Below are positions 41,900 to 41,910 of a stretch of 41,910 bases of DNA, piece after piece. The notes under the pieces were generated by a model. The model had not been told where the DNA came from. It ran no database searches and saw only the letters and a list, made by a program, of their open reading frames with translations. Origin of the DNA: Bacteroidales bacterium. GTDB taxonomy: Bacteria; Bacteroidota; Bacteroidia; Bacteroidales; UBA932. Position 1 is the stretch's first letter. Each line of letters starts with the position of its first letter. Position numbers and translations under genes: made by a program. The stretch lies in contig JAKSJP010000022.1 of NCBI GenBank assembly GCA_024398105.1, positions 1 to 41,910 of the forward strand. Direction: 5' to 3'.

Positions 41900-41910
41900 C
41901 TCAAAAAAAA

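Overview
The window looks like the chromosome of a Bacteroidetes (Bacteroidales-type) bacterium. The grounds are: promoters of the Bacteroidetes form (-33 TTG / 19 bp / -7 TAnnTTTG); little Shine-Dalgarno signal before most genes; an ArgF'-type (succinylornithine) transcarbamylase; and Bacteroidetes-restricted families (DUF4294, DUF4270, DUF3098, a short GT5-like protein, a TlpA-like lipoprotein). Non-ribosomal genes favour CTC, ATC, GAC and AAG codons, so the genome is moderately GC-rich. I cannot name a genus; a Rikenellaceae-like or uncultured Bacteroidales lineage is a guess. No tRNA, rRNA, CRISPR, phage or transposase gene was seen.

Layout. (1) 1-6294, plus strand: arginine operon argD (cut by the window edge), argF', argB, an argE-like M20 deacylase, argH and a Cat1-family CoA-transferase. 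(2) 6295-8068: a glycerol-1-phosphate-dehydrogenase-like gene facing a DUF456 membrane protein, with a terminator and copy 1 of a 136-142 bp inverted-repeat element between them. (3) 8093-9499: an aminopeptidase P. (4) 9597-20248, minus strand: the second part of the S10 operon plus complete spc and alpha operons, rplP to rplQ, with secY, map, infA, rpmJ and rpoA. (5) 20249-30849: about 10.6 kb of unrelated genes: DUF4294; ftsX-DUF3098-uppP-lpxH; the GT5-like/DUF4270 pair; acpP; tlpA-uvrC-pnuC. Copy 2 of the inverted-repeat element is here. (6) 30921-34798, minus strand: the first part of the S10 operon, rplC to rpsC, ending in its own terminator. (7) 34985-38801, plus: cdaA (c-di-AMP synthase), mutS2, yraN. 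(8) 38877-40537: a YeiH-type transporter and a small membrane protein, followed by two long perfect hairpins. (9) 40658-41848, minus: purT.

Most striking points. The normally continuous S10-spc-alpha ribosomal cluster is cut exactly between rpsC and rplP. A terminator lies after rpsC, a Bacteroidetes-type promoter lies before rplP, and rpsJ is not upstream of rplC. The word GGTACCATGG occurs nine times (hand count) where about 0.08 would be expected by chance. It is often followed by WCCWGG and often carries a start codon. A near-identical imperfect-inverted-repeat element sits in two convergent intergenic gaps. The arginine operon reads as a succinylated pathway, with a co-transcribed CoA-transferase that could recycle succinate. 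No wholly new defence or mobile system was found; the novelty is in genome organisation and repeats.
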